A DNA stretch of 64,000 nucleotides, from assembly GCA_038496445.1 (NCBI GenBank), contig JALMLS010000093.1:806001-870000 (forward strand). Reading direction: 5' to 3'. The notes under the pieces are model-generated. The model had not been told where the DNA came from and searched no databases. It was given only the letters and a program-made list of their open reading frames with translations. This DNA comes from Trichosphaerium sp. ATCC 40318 (taxonomy: Eukaryota; Discosea; Flabellinia; Trichosidae). Position 1 is the first letter of the stretch. Each line of letters starts with the position of its first letter. Shown here piece by piece: positions 34,128-45,585 of this stretch. Position numbers and translations under genes: made by a program.

Positions 34128-35565
34128 TTACTGTGTTTCTTCAATATCCATATCTCTAGTCGCATAATTGATATACTCTTCTATTATATCCATATCCTCA
34201 TCGTTTACATCCTTCTTTGGTACTGAGAAAAAGTTCTCTATCTGGCCACCTACTTCCCAAGCAGCCTCCAAGTCATCTCGTCTATCTTTGGGTACATTGC
34301 TAATACACCATGCTATCTCTGTGACGTATATTAGTTAAACAAAGTAGCAAGCACTAGAGTGGTACTCACGTGTGTCAAGGGAGTCCGCAAAGTCTTGAAT
34401 TGCCTTTGTTTTTTGTATACGAATCTTACTATCTACACAAAAGTCTTGAAAACTTAAGACGATCACAACCATTGTTGCTTCTCCGATATGTGTACTATGG
34501 GATGCCGTTATTCCACTACGTCCTTTGAATTGTTAGATTTGGAGTACTTCCATTGCACGTGCTTTTAGTGAGGAGATAATGGAGTTCTTGACGTGTTAAA
34601 TTGTCTGATTTTTCGACCATGTTGTGGCTTATTGTCTTTTCTTCTTTACCCAATTTCGCGAAGTTTAAATAGAGTACCTCATTACTCGTATATACTATCA
34701 TTGAGAGTGAGTCCATTTTTTCTGATACTGGTGTGTTTGCTCGTGTAATTACACTTTCTTCTGGTACTGCTTTTGTCTTTGTTTCAACTTTATAAAGTTA
34801 GTACCTATCCACATAGTATTGTGTACTTGTTGTAGCACTGTTGCTATGAGTGGAGTACTGACCGCCTAATGAGATAGTGTTGTGATTATGATTGGTGTTG
34901 AAATACCCTAAACAAGTCGGCGTCAGGACAAAATCCTTCATAAAACGAAGCTGGTCTGTTAAAAAACTTCACGTGCCCCACGACCAGAAGTTTGAGTAAA
35001 AGGGTTTCTTTGTAGAACGAGGTTTCGAGTGAGATCTTCGTAAGTACTTTTCGATACACTGAGGTAAGAAATTTTGAGATAACTGTCTCAAATCACTACT
35101 GTCACAAAGCAGTATTTGGTTAGGGTTGAACCACCGTTTCAAATACTCATCTCTACAGTAAAAATCAGAAATAAACCCTAATACACAACCCTGAAAACTA
35201 ACCCTAGAACATCTATGTATCCATCGACTCTAATCCTGGCGCTTGCACCGTTGTTTAATGGCAAGATGACGAGAATGAAGTTGGATGGAAGTTTCCCTGT
35301 ATTGAGTTAAATCTTGCTAAAAAACCCGCATTGTATTAGTACCTTTATTGCTCTTAGAGATCAGTTCTAACTTATCTGTATCAGAGTTTAAACGTCCGTC
35401 TTGTTTATGGAAGAAAATGTCACTTCTATTATCCGCAAAGAAGAAAAAAGCGTTAAGATGATGACTCTTGTTTGGACTAGCTGAAATCGTATTGTAACGT
35501 CGTTTTAAAGCTTGAGCTATATTAGGCTTATAATATTGTTCTGAGCTCGCTATATAAACTGACAT
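34128..35565 (-). CDS. Unrecognised multi-exon protein
   Basis: ATG 35565 (MSVYIASSEQYYKPNIAQAL). Exons give a mixed alpha/beta N-terminal part (HHLNAFFFFADNRSDIFFH, FILVILPLNNGASARIRVDG), then YLKRWFNPNQILLCDSSDLR, PASFYEGFCPDADLF, a helical/polar middle (SLSMIVYTSNE), and an acidic C-terminus (CISNVPKDRRDDLEAAWEVG; DEDMDIIEEYINYATRDMD) ending EETQ-TAA. No family recognised. Same strand and next to the MLKL-like gene, so a linked role is possible but unproven. Several internal exon joins are uncertain. Confidence 0.4.
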
Positions 35566-35903
35566 TACTTTAATACGTAGCAGTGTTACTCTTTGTGCCG
35601 TTTAAAAGAAAAACCCCAGAAGAATTTCGCTGTCAAATTCTGCTCAGGAACTAAGTTCGTGTAGAGAACCAATGCAAGTTTTTCACCTTTCTTGGCGTTT
35701 ACTACTGGCTAGCAAACTTTTAAGAGAAAAAAGGACTGGAACCATCTGAGTTCCTGTCCAGTTCTTACATCAATCTCGTATTTGTTGCGTTACTACACAG
35801 AGACGAGCCCGTCATTAAAAACGAGGTGGAGAGCTAGCGTTGGTATTTGAGTGTCAAAATCCCCACAGGAACTAGTAATTTCGGTATTCATTCATAAATC
35901 AAA
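35566..35903. other. Divergent promoter region
   Basis: Shared upstream region between the unrecognised minus-strand gene and the GTPase. No motif stands out. Confidence 0.4.
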
Positions 35904-36865
35904 ATGGCAAACCGAAAGTGCAACGTACTTCTATTAGGAGGCCAGCATGCTGGAAAAAGTAGTATTGGTAATACATACGGGCGTATCTTCAACAATTGGG
36001 GTGTTCCTAGGATACCTACAGGTAGAACTGGTGGACGTGGTACTGTAAAGTATGGTGTTCATAGAGTACGTTCCTTTCTTATATTGTTGGTTCCTGGCGC
36101 TGATTTTTCTATTCAAGGTGAATGGTACAGGAGAGTATACCTACGATGGGGAGACTTTTGGACCTGTAAAGTTTAATTTCTTTGATACAGCTGGCAGAGA
36201 ATTCCAATATCCTCTTGCGCCTATTGATATTGTTCTCATTAAAAGCCTACTCAAAGGATTGAAAGTGGTGCGTTTCAAGAGTTCGGAGGTTCAATGAATA
36301 ACCTTCAGCCCAGGGTGTTAACTTGGCTAATAACGAATGGATTGACGGAAGTGAAGACAAAAACAATAAGATTGATATTATTGTCTTGGTCATCAATGCT
36401 GATACTCTTTGTATGGAAACAACTCATACAACGCCTGTGTATCACCAGAAGTGCAACAATCTCGAGGTTGGGCACAGAACCCATACGACACAAAACGTAA
36501 CTGTTGACAGCATTAAATTCATAAAAGACTTGTACGAAGAATGCGAGAAAAGGACAGGTAAGAAAAATCTGAGAACAGGTTTATGTATTTATTTTCCTGC
36601 TATCTGTTCCTTCTTCCTTTAACACTATGTTTCAGGCGTTTTCCCACTTGTATGCGTTACGCATATGGATAAAGTTCCAAAAAAATTGGTAACACAGCTA
36701 CAAGAAGCAGTCGGCTTGATGGTACATGAAAGTAATATGTTTTTTATGTCGACATGGGGAGGAAAGAGAAGGCCTCTTGCAGATGCTGATAAAGATGCGT
36801 TCTTAGGAATGGCACTAAAGATGATTCTTGATTTAGAAAATGGGACTAGCATGCACACTTCATAG
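35904..36865 (+). CDS. Small GTP-binding protein, IFI44/GIMAP-like
   Basis: ATG 35904. The G1 loop is GGQHAGKSSIGN, G3 is FFDTAGREFQYP, and G4 is probably VTHMDKVP, which replaces NKxD with THMD. A conserved beta strand before G4 reads VFPLVCVTHMD, and IIVLVINADT marks the strand after G3. Four exons; the protein is about 260 aa and ends NGTSMHTS-TAG. The TPTGRTGGRGT-type switch I and THMD resemble interferon-inducible IFI44-like and other P-loop proteins outside Ras/Rab. There is no C-terminal lipidation motif. The IFI44-like call is tentative; GTP binding is likely. Confidence 0.65.
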
Positions 36866-37064
36866 TTAGTAAGTGTACACTTAACATCGAAAACAGATAA
36901 ACCAATATAAAAAAGTTATTATTTACAAATAAAGTTATCCTTGCACTACACATCGCTCTCAAAGTTTTTTTTACAAAAAATGGGAGCTAAAGGTATCCGA
37001 AAGAGTAATGGGCCCACCATATCAAATCAAAGATACCTAGTTCAAAGTAGAACTGCCAAAGCTG

Positions 37065-38707
37065 TTAATCAATCCAATCATCACTATCATATTCCTCTTC
37101 ACCGTTTTCAACACCGTCACCATTATCTTCATCGCTAGATGGTGTCCAGAGGATAATAGTACCATCTCTACCACCACTATACAGCTCCTAAGAGAGGAGT
37201 TGCTAAATATTCTCCTAAATACAAACAAAAGACATACCTGAATTGTTTTGTGAAAGAAACAACAATTAACACCCTCATAATGTCCAGCAAGTTGATTCAC
37301 ACTCTCACCAGTCAAGATATTATAAACACCTATCTCACGTCCATTTGGATGGTAAACAAGTTCACTATTTGTCGAAGTACAGAACTGAATACCAAGCGTC
37401 TTTCTGTTTCGTGTAACAGGATAATGAACCTACATCATATTTGTAAGCAAAAGCAACACAAGTCAGAATAGTTACCTGCATATTTTTGAAGGTTTCAACG
37501 TCCCATAAACGTAGCTTATGGTCAGATCCAGATGTCATCAAGTAATTGCCATCAGGTGTAAAACATACTCCACCCACAGCGCCATTATGTGCTAGGGGCA
37601 CATTGTGATCTATTAAGGATTATTTTGGTTAAAACAAAGTCAGGGTATTCTTTTCTTTAACACGTTTTGTCGTACATCTTTTAATACGTTTTTTATCATG
37701 TGCTGCTTTCTTCGGTGTGTTTATCTTTGTTTTATACATATCAAGTACCTTAAGGACACCTGCACGACGAACATCCCATATCCTCACTGTACCATCTGTA
37801 CCACCGCTAGCAAGCATATGTTCTTTTCCTGCACTCCATGATACGCTCAACACAGACCCTTTATGACCTATGTATAATTTAGTAATTGAAGTACTTTAAC
37901 TGTCACATATTGGTGGTTCAAGGATCGTGCAAAAGCTCGAAAGAAAGTTTTTAAAAGGAGTTTTTTGATAAATTTTTCTTTTTTTGTGACACGAACCTTC
38001 AAGGATATGTGTTGACGTTCTAGATCTTAAATCGCATAGATGAACCAAACCATCAAAATTTGCGGCTGCTATAAGGTCATGTGATTGACAAAGAGCTGAT
38101 ACAGATGCTCTATAAATCTTTCCTCCAAGCTTAAATTTATGTGCAACAACCATGCTTCCTGTGTCCCATATATTCAACGATCCGTCGTAACTTGCTGTGA
38201 AGAAAAGACCATTATCACGTGGAAACCAAAGAGCACTCGAAACTCCATTTCTATGAGCCTGAGGGTGCGTAATTCTGAGTTTTATGTAAATTAAAAAAAA
38301 ACAAGAAAAAAAAAAGTTCCGTACGTTGTAATTTGATATCTAGGTGTTAAAGTGATAACGCTTTCGCTTCTCAAGGTTGGTCCCATATCGAATAAGGCCA
38401 CGCCAGGTTCGTTACTTCCAACAAGAAGACTAGAGACCAAGTTAAATTAAAATAACGTTTTGATATTGCTATTACAATCTCTTTGCGCTATGGTCCATGT
38501 CCATACAGTTTACAGGCCCTGGATTAGCTAATTTCCTATCTACGAATTTTGACACGCTTATATCTACCATGTACGTTCTTTTCTTTGCGACTGCGTCCGA
38601 AAGCACCTATTTTAGTGTTGATTTACATTTTTTGTTTAATAAAACGTACTGTTGGTTTGTGAAACCCGATTTCTCGGTACATCATATACTTGAGCATCCT
38701 TGCCCAT
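37065..38707 (-). CDS. ERCC8: CSA/ERCC8-like WD40 protein (transcription-coupled repair)
   Basis: Substrate receptor of a CUL4-DDB1 ubiquitin ligase that acts at stalled RNA polymerase II. Seven-blade WD40 pattern: PGPVNCMDMDHSAKR, GLFFTASYDGSLNIWDTGSM, LIAAANFDGLVHLCDLRSRT, VLSVSWSAGKEHMLASGGTD, RIWDVRRAGVLKVLD, then the most CSA-specific part: HNGAVGGVCFTPDGNYLMTS, SDHKLRLWDVETFK, GIQFCTSTNSELVYHPNG, SVNQLAGHYEGVNCCFFHKT, QELYSGGRDGTIILWTPSSD. The tail is acidic (EEEYDSDDWID-TAA), as in CSA. The N-terminal exons are less certain. An intron interrupts the VRRA blade. Confidence 0.85.
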
Positions 38708-38911
38708 AGTTACGTGAAGTTTAAACGTACACGAAAAGTTTACAATTTGTCAATGAGACTTAACCAGTCGCAATTAAGACACCTCAACTATCTTTCAATG
38801 CTCGAGTGGGCATCCAACCTGATACATGTAGTTAGTTCATGTTGGTCGTGTCCATTCTAAACTTTGAGCTTGTGCTCCAGCTTGCTGTTAAAACAATTTA
38901 TTACACCAATA

Positions 38912-39948
38912 TTATGTCTTTATGTACAAGCCTTCCTTAGGTATGCTACTCTCCGCTTCTGCGGTTTCTGGTGCAACAAATTCCTTGATGAGCTTTTTCT
39001 TTTCACTTTTTTTCTTAGGTACAGGTGGCGGAAGTCTTTCAAGGCGTTCATCAACAGTAGTCACACGTGCACCAATATAATTTTCCCAAAAAGTCATCAA
39101 TCTTTTAATAAAAGGAAAAACATGTCTGTAGTCACCATGCTTTATAACTTTTCCGCCTGTACCATCTGTATGCCTATACATGGTTTAAGTATTACTATAA
39201 CATCTAATATACGTACCAGGTCGCTGTCCCAACAGTCATGTTAATGTACACTTGGTTTGCTTTGTTGTAATCCATATTTACAAGATGCTCCTTAATAGAC
39301 ATAAGGCTTCCAAGAACCTACATGAGTTTGTTAGTCGTCTTTTACAACTATCTAACATACATCACTAGTTACACTATTTGACGTAATGGCCGGTATAAGT
39401 GTGTCAAATATTGCTGTCTTCGTTGCAACTACTGTCGTCTTTGAGAAAAATGTGTAAGAGCATTTATCAAAACAAAACAAACACGTGACATTACCTCACC
39501 AAACACATTGTGACTTTTAGCTATATGACATAAGACGCAAGTAAGCTTTGTGTTGGCGTTTTGACGTACATAATTCTTCTGCAATAGCGACTATTGTCTC
39601 GAAAAATAGCACAAGGTCGGAGGCTGTTTTTCTTTGATTTAGAAATTTCTCGATACGTCCTCCGTAGCGAGTGTTAGCATACGGATTACGTTTTACTGGT
39701 AGTTTAGGTTCCAATAAGCCGGGTTTAACGTCTGAACTGTCAGTTTTTGGTTTTTTGTGTGCTCTAGAGCTTAATTGGCAATAACGGCATCTACACGCAC
39801 GTACTTGACGTATTTACCGTCTGCTTTTAGCTGTTTACGTTTCTTGTTTTGTTTTTGCTTCCTACGTTGATTCTTGGTCAGTTTAGGCGTAGAATCTGTT
39901 TTTGAATGTAAGAATAGCCTATCTACAACATTTAGACTCGCCTGTCAT
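38912..39948 (-). CDS. Prp18/SRA1-fold helical protein
   Basis: A possible start is ATG 39948. A very basic N-terminal region (LTKNQRRKQKQNKKRKQLKA) leads to KRNPYANTRYGGRIEKFLNQ and an all-helical domain: LVLFFETIVAIAEEL, TSDVLGSLMSIKEHLVNMDY, NKANQVYINMTVGTATW, FPFIKRLMTFWENYIG. The YxKANxxYxxMxxGxAxW and KRLMTF patterns resemble the C-terminal domain of splicing factor Prp18 and the related SRA1/Sec31 fold. The Lys-rich, Pro-rich tail ends PKEGLYIKT-TAA. It could be a Prp18 or an SRA1-type protein; the family-specific N-terminal domains of Prp18 are not visible. Confidence 0.45.
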
Positions 39949-40332
39949 GTAACTTGACTAACAAGACGTTGTTTTTGTTTATTGTCAACGTGGAACGAGC
40001 GACATTTTTACATAGGCATTTGTCGTTACAAGTCCATAGAGTTCACAGATTAGTTGCACATTTGTATGGTTAGAATTGTCAAAGCATAGTTTGCTATTTT
40101 TATCCCCTGACCAGTAACTTCTTCAATCCATTGAGTCAACTTGATTTCCTTTATGAGTGTTGGGACGAGTATGAACATTATTGGTATCAACGTTAGGTTC
40201 AGAAGGATTGAATGATGCAAAAATGGGTATACAAGTACCAAGTCAAGCTAGTTAGTTTTGATTATGTACCAGATGTGGTCTGTAATGCGAGGAGGTAAAG
40301 ATTGTTAATTTTTTATTGTGCTGAGTTACCAT
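39949..40332. other. Intergenic
   Basis: A hydrophobic open frame on the minus strand (40050-40241) starts only with TTG and matches nothing I know. Otherwise no feature is seen. Confidence 0.4.
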
Positions 40333-42767
40333 TCAGTAGTATTCAACATCTTCAGTATTTTTATACTGTTTTCGTCTAATATAGCAAGCAAACGCAAAAA
40401 CGACAATACTGATGATTAATAATATACCTTTAAAAATACAATTAGAAGAAAAAAACAAGAAAAAAAATCTTGGGTGGTTTTTACTTACCAACAGCAACGA
40501 ATAGAGCGATAGATTTAAAGTCCACCAACAACGTAGGAGGTGGTAGAGAAAAGTTACAGTTGGTGGAATTAGCAAACCCAATGCGTTTGTTTGTCCTATC
40601 GAACACAGTGTATAGTGGTCTCATGAACATATTACCTAATACTATTGTAGCATCAGAGATGGTACCATTGTTAAGCTAAAGCAACAAGTAAGAAACAAGT
40701 GAGAAACATTTGATAACAAAGAAAAGGTACAAATAGAAAAATCTTGCTGTAACGTTTTATGTACCACAGACAGTGTGCTAAATCCGAAACTGTATTGAGG
40801 AGACCCTCCAACCACTTGGTTTTTTAGGTAGGATGTAGGAGGTAGATTTACTTTGAATGGAATACCATCTGTACCAGGAAACTCAAATTGAATATCAGGG
40901 TAGCTAAAAATAAAACATATTAATTACAACCCATTTGTAACATGAGGTTATTGCTTACTTTGCCACATCGTCTGGTGTCATGAAAAACCATTTAGCAGTA
41001 TTAAATATACTATCAGTAACGGGTAAAGGTACACCTACACTGGTATTATTGTATTAAACTTTCATAGTCGCTGTACCTTTAACACAGAGACCTGGGATAT
41101 CTGTGATTAAAACGTATGGTGTTAGTAACAAAAACGGTTATTCTTACCACAAGATAAAACGTACCACTAAACTGTTGTCCTTGGCTACAACGATCAAACA
41201 TTGATTTCTTCATTTCATCCAAGATACTGTCAGTAACATAAATCATAGGTAACCCTATGCACAAATGAGTTTGGGTTTTTCTTCAACATAATAAAATTCT
41301 ATCTCAAAACTGGTTGCATACCACTATCTATAATCGCTTTTACAGGAGACATGCCAATGGACTCTAACAGATTGGTGTTAAAACAGCACATTGCGTAGTA
41401 TAGGACTCGTACTTTCACTCACAAACATCCCTGAAAGCACCACAATGTAATATGTCTCATTTTGAATGGGAGTATATGCCATAGAATCCTGAAAAATTAT
41501 GTTACTAAATAAACCCCAAAATTCTATCACGTACCTCTTGAACAAGAGTTTTATTTACGCCACCTAGGATAAGAGCTCCACCTGAGTCGCCTAGAAACCA
41601 TATTAACACGTTTTGATGTTAGGCGTTAAACTAAAATAGTTACTAACCAAAACACAGCGAAAACGAGTTTGCCATTTCATGTCTGCTGTGTGATACTATG
41701 TTATCGAATACAGTCGGTATAACTCCTGAGGCGGTTAAATCTCTATAAGCCAAACCCCATACACCATCAGTATTTGCTGATGAAAAATCGTTTGACACTA
41801 ATAACACGTGTTAAAAAAACCGGTTTTTTCAAAATTTGTTTTACCTGTTGTGCTCTGGAAAAAGTATACCGGTGCCTGAAATTGCGACAATTGTAAGTAG
41901 TCCCTTGTGAGAAGGCCTATACTACTATAAATACGCTTTGAAGACTCCATAAATGTCGTTTTGTCTGACAAAAAGGGAAGAACTTACCTTCCGCCCAAAC
42001 ATTGTGTTTATAATTGTATCTCATCAGACACGTTTCTTTTCCTTCAAATATGTATGGAGCTTTTGTACCACAAAATCTTTTATTGAATTTGACAAGTTCA
42101 ACCGTTTTGGATGCAGGTTCACCGTAAACGCCATCTGCGTGGCGGCAAGGAGCACCGTTTTCCTACACAACATTTAATACAACCAATTAACATCCCAAAG
42201 CTCAAGAAGAGACTAGTGTTTCACTGTAGAGTAAACAGAGGCAAAAAAATAAAATGCAAACTGAAATTGTAGATAAAGGTAACAATTATTCCAATAGCTT
42301 ATCGCTTAGCGTTTTTGGAGGGTGAGTAAAGCTTACATACCAATTCACACGTCTTTGAAACTACATACATTGCTGATGAACCAGTGTCCTGTCAAGGTGT
42401 TATATTATACGCCAATTTGAGTGTAGGTACCAAAGACAAGCGAAATGGATGTTTCTGAGTGCCAAGGCGAAATTCAACATAGTATTGTCCGTTTGCTGTT
42501 TGTAGAAGTAAGGCGGTGTTAAACAACGAATTGAAGCCACCATAGGCCTAAAAGACTCACCAAACCCAAGTGGTTTAAAAATCATGACACTTGTATCGTT
42601 TGTAGCATCCCCTTGTTCGGTGTTAGGGTATTGACGTGTATTATTATCGTACGATAGCTTTCATCAGCTTCAGGAACGCTGAATGTGCGTAAATCTGCAC
42701 CACATACGTGTAGGATACATATGAAAACGCATAGGCAAAGTGCTAACTGTCTAAGCCCAAAACGCAT
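40333..42767 (-). CDS. Membrane-anchored pepsin-type aspartic protease
   Basis: A1-family protease. ATG 42767 with a signal peptide (LRQLALCLCVFICILHVCGA). Then ANGQYYVEFRLGTQKHPFRL and the first catalytic loop DTGSSAMYVVSKTCE; DGVWGLAYRDLTASGVIPTV; GGALILGGVNKTL; the second catalytic loop AIIDSGLPMIYVTDSI, where the usual DTG/DSGT motif is IDSG followed directly by LPM; and IVLGNMFMRPLYTVFDRTNK with RIGFANS. The C-terminal TM helix GILLIISIVVFAFACY precedes a short tail ending DVEYY-TGA. This is a BACE/yapsin-like type I layout. About 13 exons, several under 60 nt. It probably acts in secretory or vacuolar membranes. Confidence 0.88.
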
Positions 42768-42995
42768 AGGATATTTACCCAGAGCGTTTCTTTTACTCTA
42801 TCAACTTCAGAGACGTAAGGTGTTTACTGTACGAGTAGTTTTGGCTATGATAATATGGTAAATATTTTTCCATGTGATTTTACACAAGCTTTACATTGTA
42901 CAAGAATTTCGCGAGCTTGTCAAGTAGAAACAACATGGTATTGAGTTGACATAATGTCAACATGTGCTGATTTTTGTTGTTCTTTGGTCTATAAT

Positions 42996-43754
42996 CTATG
43001 TTGCTCGTAGTTGGTTTTGGATGACTTGAATGTTGTACAGAGCTTCAGCAATTTGATCCCTGGCGCAAGAAATTGTAAATACAAGCGAAAAAAAACCTAT
43101 TGAGGTACCTGTTCATCTCAAAATTAACTATGGTGGACTTGTCATCATCCTATTGCGCTCATGTAAGAAGGACACTTCTTTTGATAAAAAGTGTAAATGA
43201 CGCACGTCTCCTTTGCTTAATTGCATTTCTACTAACGCTGTCACTTCATTTAGTTCTTCAGTGCTGTCTCGATATTTGGACTTGACATCTACACGCCAAG
43301 CAAAGTTTTGTAATGTATTGTTCCATCTACTCTTCTTACGCATTATTTCTTGTATCTACCAACGTAAGAGAGTGTTTAAAAGGGTTGTATACTTTTGTGC
43401 GTTGAGTCCTCCAAAATTTAGTGACGAGGCGCTGTTGTTGCTCTTCTAACGTGCTCTGAAAGTGTTAGCAACAAGAATAAACCGTTTTTTGTTCTACACG
43501 TACTTTAGCGAGTGCTTGAGTTAATTCTGGTATCTCCCAGCTCTCTGAGCTTGCCTGCTTCAGTAAACGTTGGCATGTGTTAAAAAGTGTTGTCACTTCT
43601 GTACAAAAAAATCAGTACAGTCTCCAGTTAATACCATACCATTAATGTCACCGCCAAGTTCTCCATGAAGCGAAGTGGCATTTTTGCTTTCATCATTTTC
43701 AAAGCTGTTTAATACAACAAACTTCAATACGGTAGCGAAACTTCGGTTGTCCAT
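42996..43754 (-). CDS. COMM-domain protein (COMMD family)
   Basis: Short protein whose C-terminal COMM domain reads WNNTLQNFAWRVDVKS, EVTALVEMQLSKGD, STIVNFEMNRDQIAEALYNI then QVIQNQLRAT-TAG, matching the conserved FxWRxD and C-terminal helix of COMMD proteins. The N-terminal region is helical (SFATVLKFVVLNSFENDESK, VTTLFNTCQRLLKQASSESW). ATG 43754 (MDNRSF) is the first good start; the frame remains open upstream. COMMD proteins form the Commander complex in endosomal recycling and regulate NF-kB in animals. Six short exons. Confidence 0.75.
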
Positions 43755-43934
43755 TTGGCTGTCTTCTCCAATATCAATGTTGACTTGATGTTGAAGATCG
43801 CATAAATTACGCAGATTTCGGTTGAAAACAAATTTTCATTCATAAAACGACGAGTGCCACCAAGCAACTTGATTGTTAGTACTTTTAGTGGTGTTTGCTA
43901 GGGTATCAAGCTTGTAAAATTTCAAAAAGCAAAA

Positions 43935-44339
43935 ATGTCCATGTTATTTTGCCCATGGTGCTCAAATTTACTATTGATCAATAGTACAAGCACAACTGAA
44001 TTTTTTTGCCAAACATGCGATTACACCTTCGATGTTCGTGGTGAAATGCGAAAAACAGAAACAATGAAGCACGTAGACGAGGAAGACATGCTTGTTGATG
44101 AAAGTATTTCATCTATCGACTCAACAGGTACAAACACCTCATTATTATGCATACTTACGCTGTACATAGTGGCTTGTCCTAAATGCAACAAATATAAGGT
44201 CCATTTATACGAACAAGCTTTAAAACGCTAACAACTTAGTTAGGCAGCTTTCAAAGAGGTACAATTACGCTCAGCAGATGAACCAGCGACTATTTTCTTC
44301 AACTGCCAGCACTGTCATTGGCAATGGCGACAAGACTAA
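43935..44339 (+). CDS. POLR3K: RNA polymerase III subunit C11 (RPC10/POLR3K)
   Basis: TFIIS-like subunit for transcript cleavage and termination. The N-terminal zinc ribbon is FCPWCSNLLL...FFCQTCDYTF. After an acidic linker the second ribbon starts ACPKCNKYK and ends with the family signature QLRSADEPATIFFNCQHCHW, ending WQWRQD-TAA. RSADEP is the Pol III form; the Pol I subunit A12 differs here. Three exons, the second of about 28 nt. The last intron has a GTCCAT donor, unusual for the window. Length about 105 aa matches the family. Confidence 0.93.
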
Positions 44340-44585
44340 TTCACCCACAAACTACAATGTACCGCCAGTGGCGCGTCCATAGACCTGCACATGCGTCGTG
44401 AGCCATTTTAAAATACAAAAAAAAAGTAAAAACAGAAACAAAATTTGTCAAGACAAGCTTGTCTGTAGTAATACGAAACAACTTCTATAAACATTATTTA
44501 TTACAAGAGAATAGCCAGAGATCACATGCCACTATAAACAAGAAAAAGGTATGAAGGAGTTTCTTTGTTCGCTCGTTTCTAAGGC

Positions 44586-44736
44586 ACTAAAGAAAGCGAA
44601 GCATGATCCACCACATAACGTTATCTTCCATCTGCTTGTATATATTATTAATCCGCTCAGCGATAGGAGGGTAATAAATTTGGCAACGTCATGCATCTTC
44701 TAAAGCACCCATCACCGAATTTCTATCAAACTCCAT
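44586..44736 (-). CDS. Possible tiny membrane-associated protein
   Basis: ATG 44736: MEFDRNSVMGALED, a possible GC-AG intron, then RINNIYKQMEDNVMWWIMLR and a stop. It is about 37 residues with a hydrophobic end. Support is weak: the intron donor is GC and nothing matches a family. Confidence 0.2.
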
Positions 44737-44938
44737 CATCTGAGGCGTTCTTACTCAATTTTTCAAGTGAAGTCTACACGGCGTTCTAAAAAACAAAAAC
44801 AAAACAAAATTCCTTGTTGGAGGGGCCTTTATTTTTTTTTTTGAAAATGCAGTTTTATGCCAATGCAGCTTGGTTTTTTCAATTGCAATTCGCTTCACAT
44901 TAAAATAAATTTTTGTAAATCAAAAGAAAAATCGTTTT

Positions 44939-45002
44939 GCCGTTGGCAAATGCCCTGAACGCCTTGTAATGGCGCCGCACATGCGTGCTATTTGCCAACG
45001 GC
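44939..45002. repeat. Perfect 13-bp inverted repeat with 38-base spacer
   Basis: Arms GCCGTTGGCAAAT and ATTTGCCAACGGC; the spacer holds GGCGCC and the arm edge GCATGC palindromes. It could form a hairpin in RNA or bind a dimeric factor. Confidence 0.7.
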
Positions 45003-45079
45003 ATGCCTGCTTTTGGTGGATTGTTTTTTTTTCGTTTGTTTATTTTCAAGCTGCGTGGAGTGCACAGGAAGGGGAAAGG

Positions 45080-45460
45080 TTACGTACCCAAAGCCAAGAG
45101 AAGAGCGAGAAGCTGTACTGTAAGCAGGCCAATCGTAGAGCCAATAATATTTCTACTATAGCCGTAGTGAGTTTAGATCGTCGGACAAGGCCCGTACTGT
45201 TTTACAATCATATCTGTGAGTGGGATGGAGCGTGTAAAAGCGCCAGCGCCTTGTGTATTTAGGTTTACTTTAAAAATTCTTCCCCACGACGCGTTGGTAT
45301 TGCCACGAAATTGTGGAGTCGAACTACCAGTTGGTGCTTTTTTCGCTTCCTTTTGTACTACGCTCTTCCTCGTCCTTCTGTGTATACTGCGTGTTTGATT
45401 GGACGCGCTCACGGCTCTTTGGGAGTGAGCACGGAAGACTCCATGTCTGTAGGCCTGCAT
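45080..45460 (-). CDS. Small single-pass membrane protein
   Basis: ATG 45460 (MQAYRHGVFRAHSQRAVSAS). The N-terminus is basic and free of acidic residues, like a mitochondrial presequence. A second exon joins in frame to give KHRNIIGSTIGLLTVQLLAL and LLALGT-TAA, one transmembrane helix at the C-terminal end. About 115 residues. No family recognised; inner-membrane assembly factor is one possibility. Divergent from Nup133, whose ATG is 125 bases away. Confidence 0.45.
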
Positions 45461-45585
45461 TGTAACGGATGCTGAAAAGTTTCGCTAAGACTGAAAGTGA
45501 CTAATTCGTGGCTGAAAAAAAAAATTCTGAAAAACTTTGTATTAAACGCATTAACTACCGCTGGCTGTAGCGTAATCATTAACGC

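Larger units (their letters stand above)
44340..45079. other. Intergenic with a 13-bp inverted repeat
   Basis: Mostly AT-rich. It contains a possible tiny minus-strand gene (44586-44736) and an exact inverted repeat GCCGTTGGCAAAT / ATTTGCCAACGGC at 44939-44951 and 44990-45002. Confidence 0.5.

Noticed and set aside
40050-40241. Hydrophobic minus-strand ORF as a gene
   Set aside because: It starts only with TTG, has no ATG, no intron context and no family similarity.
43935-44339. Pol I subunit A12 or TFIIS
   Set aside because: QLRSADEPATIFF and two ribbons in about 105 residues are characteristic of Pol III C11.
44969-45262. Plus-strand ORF of 97 codons
   Set aside because: It is antisense to the better supported small membrane-protein gene, which splices in frame to a transmembrane helix.
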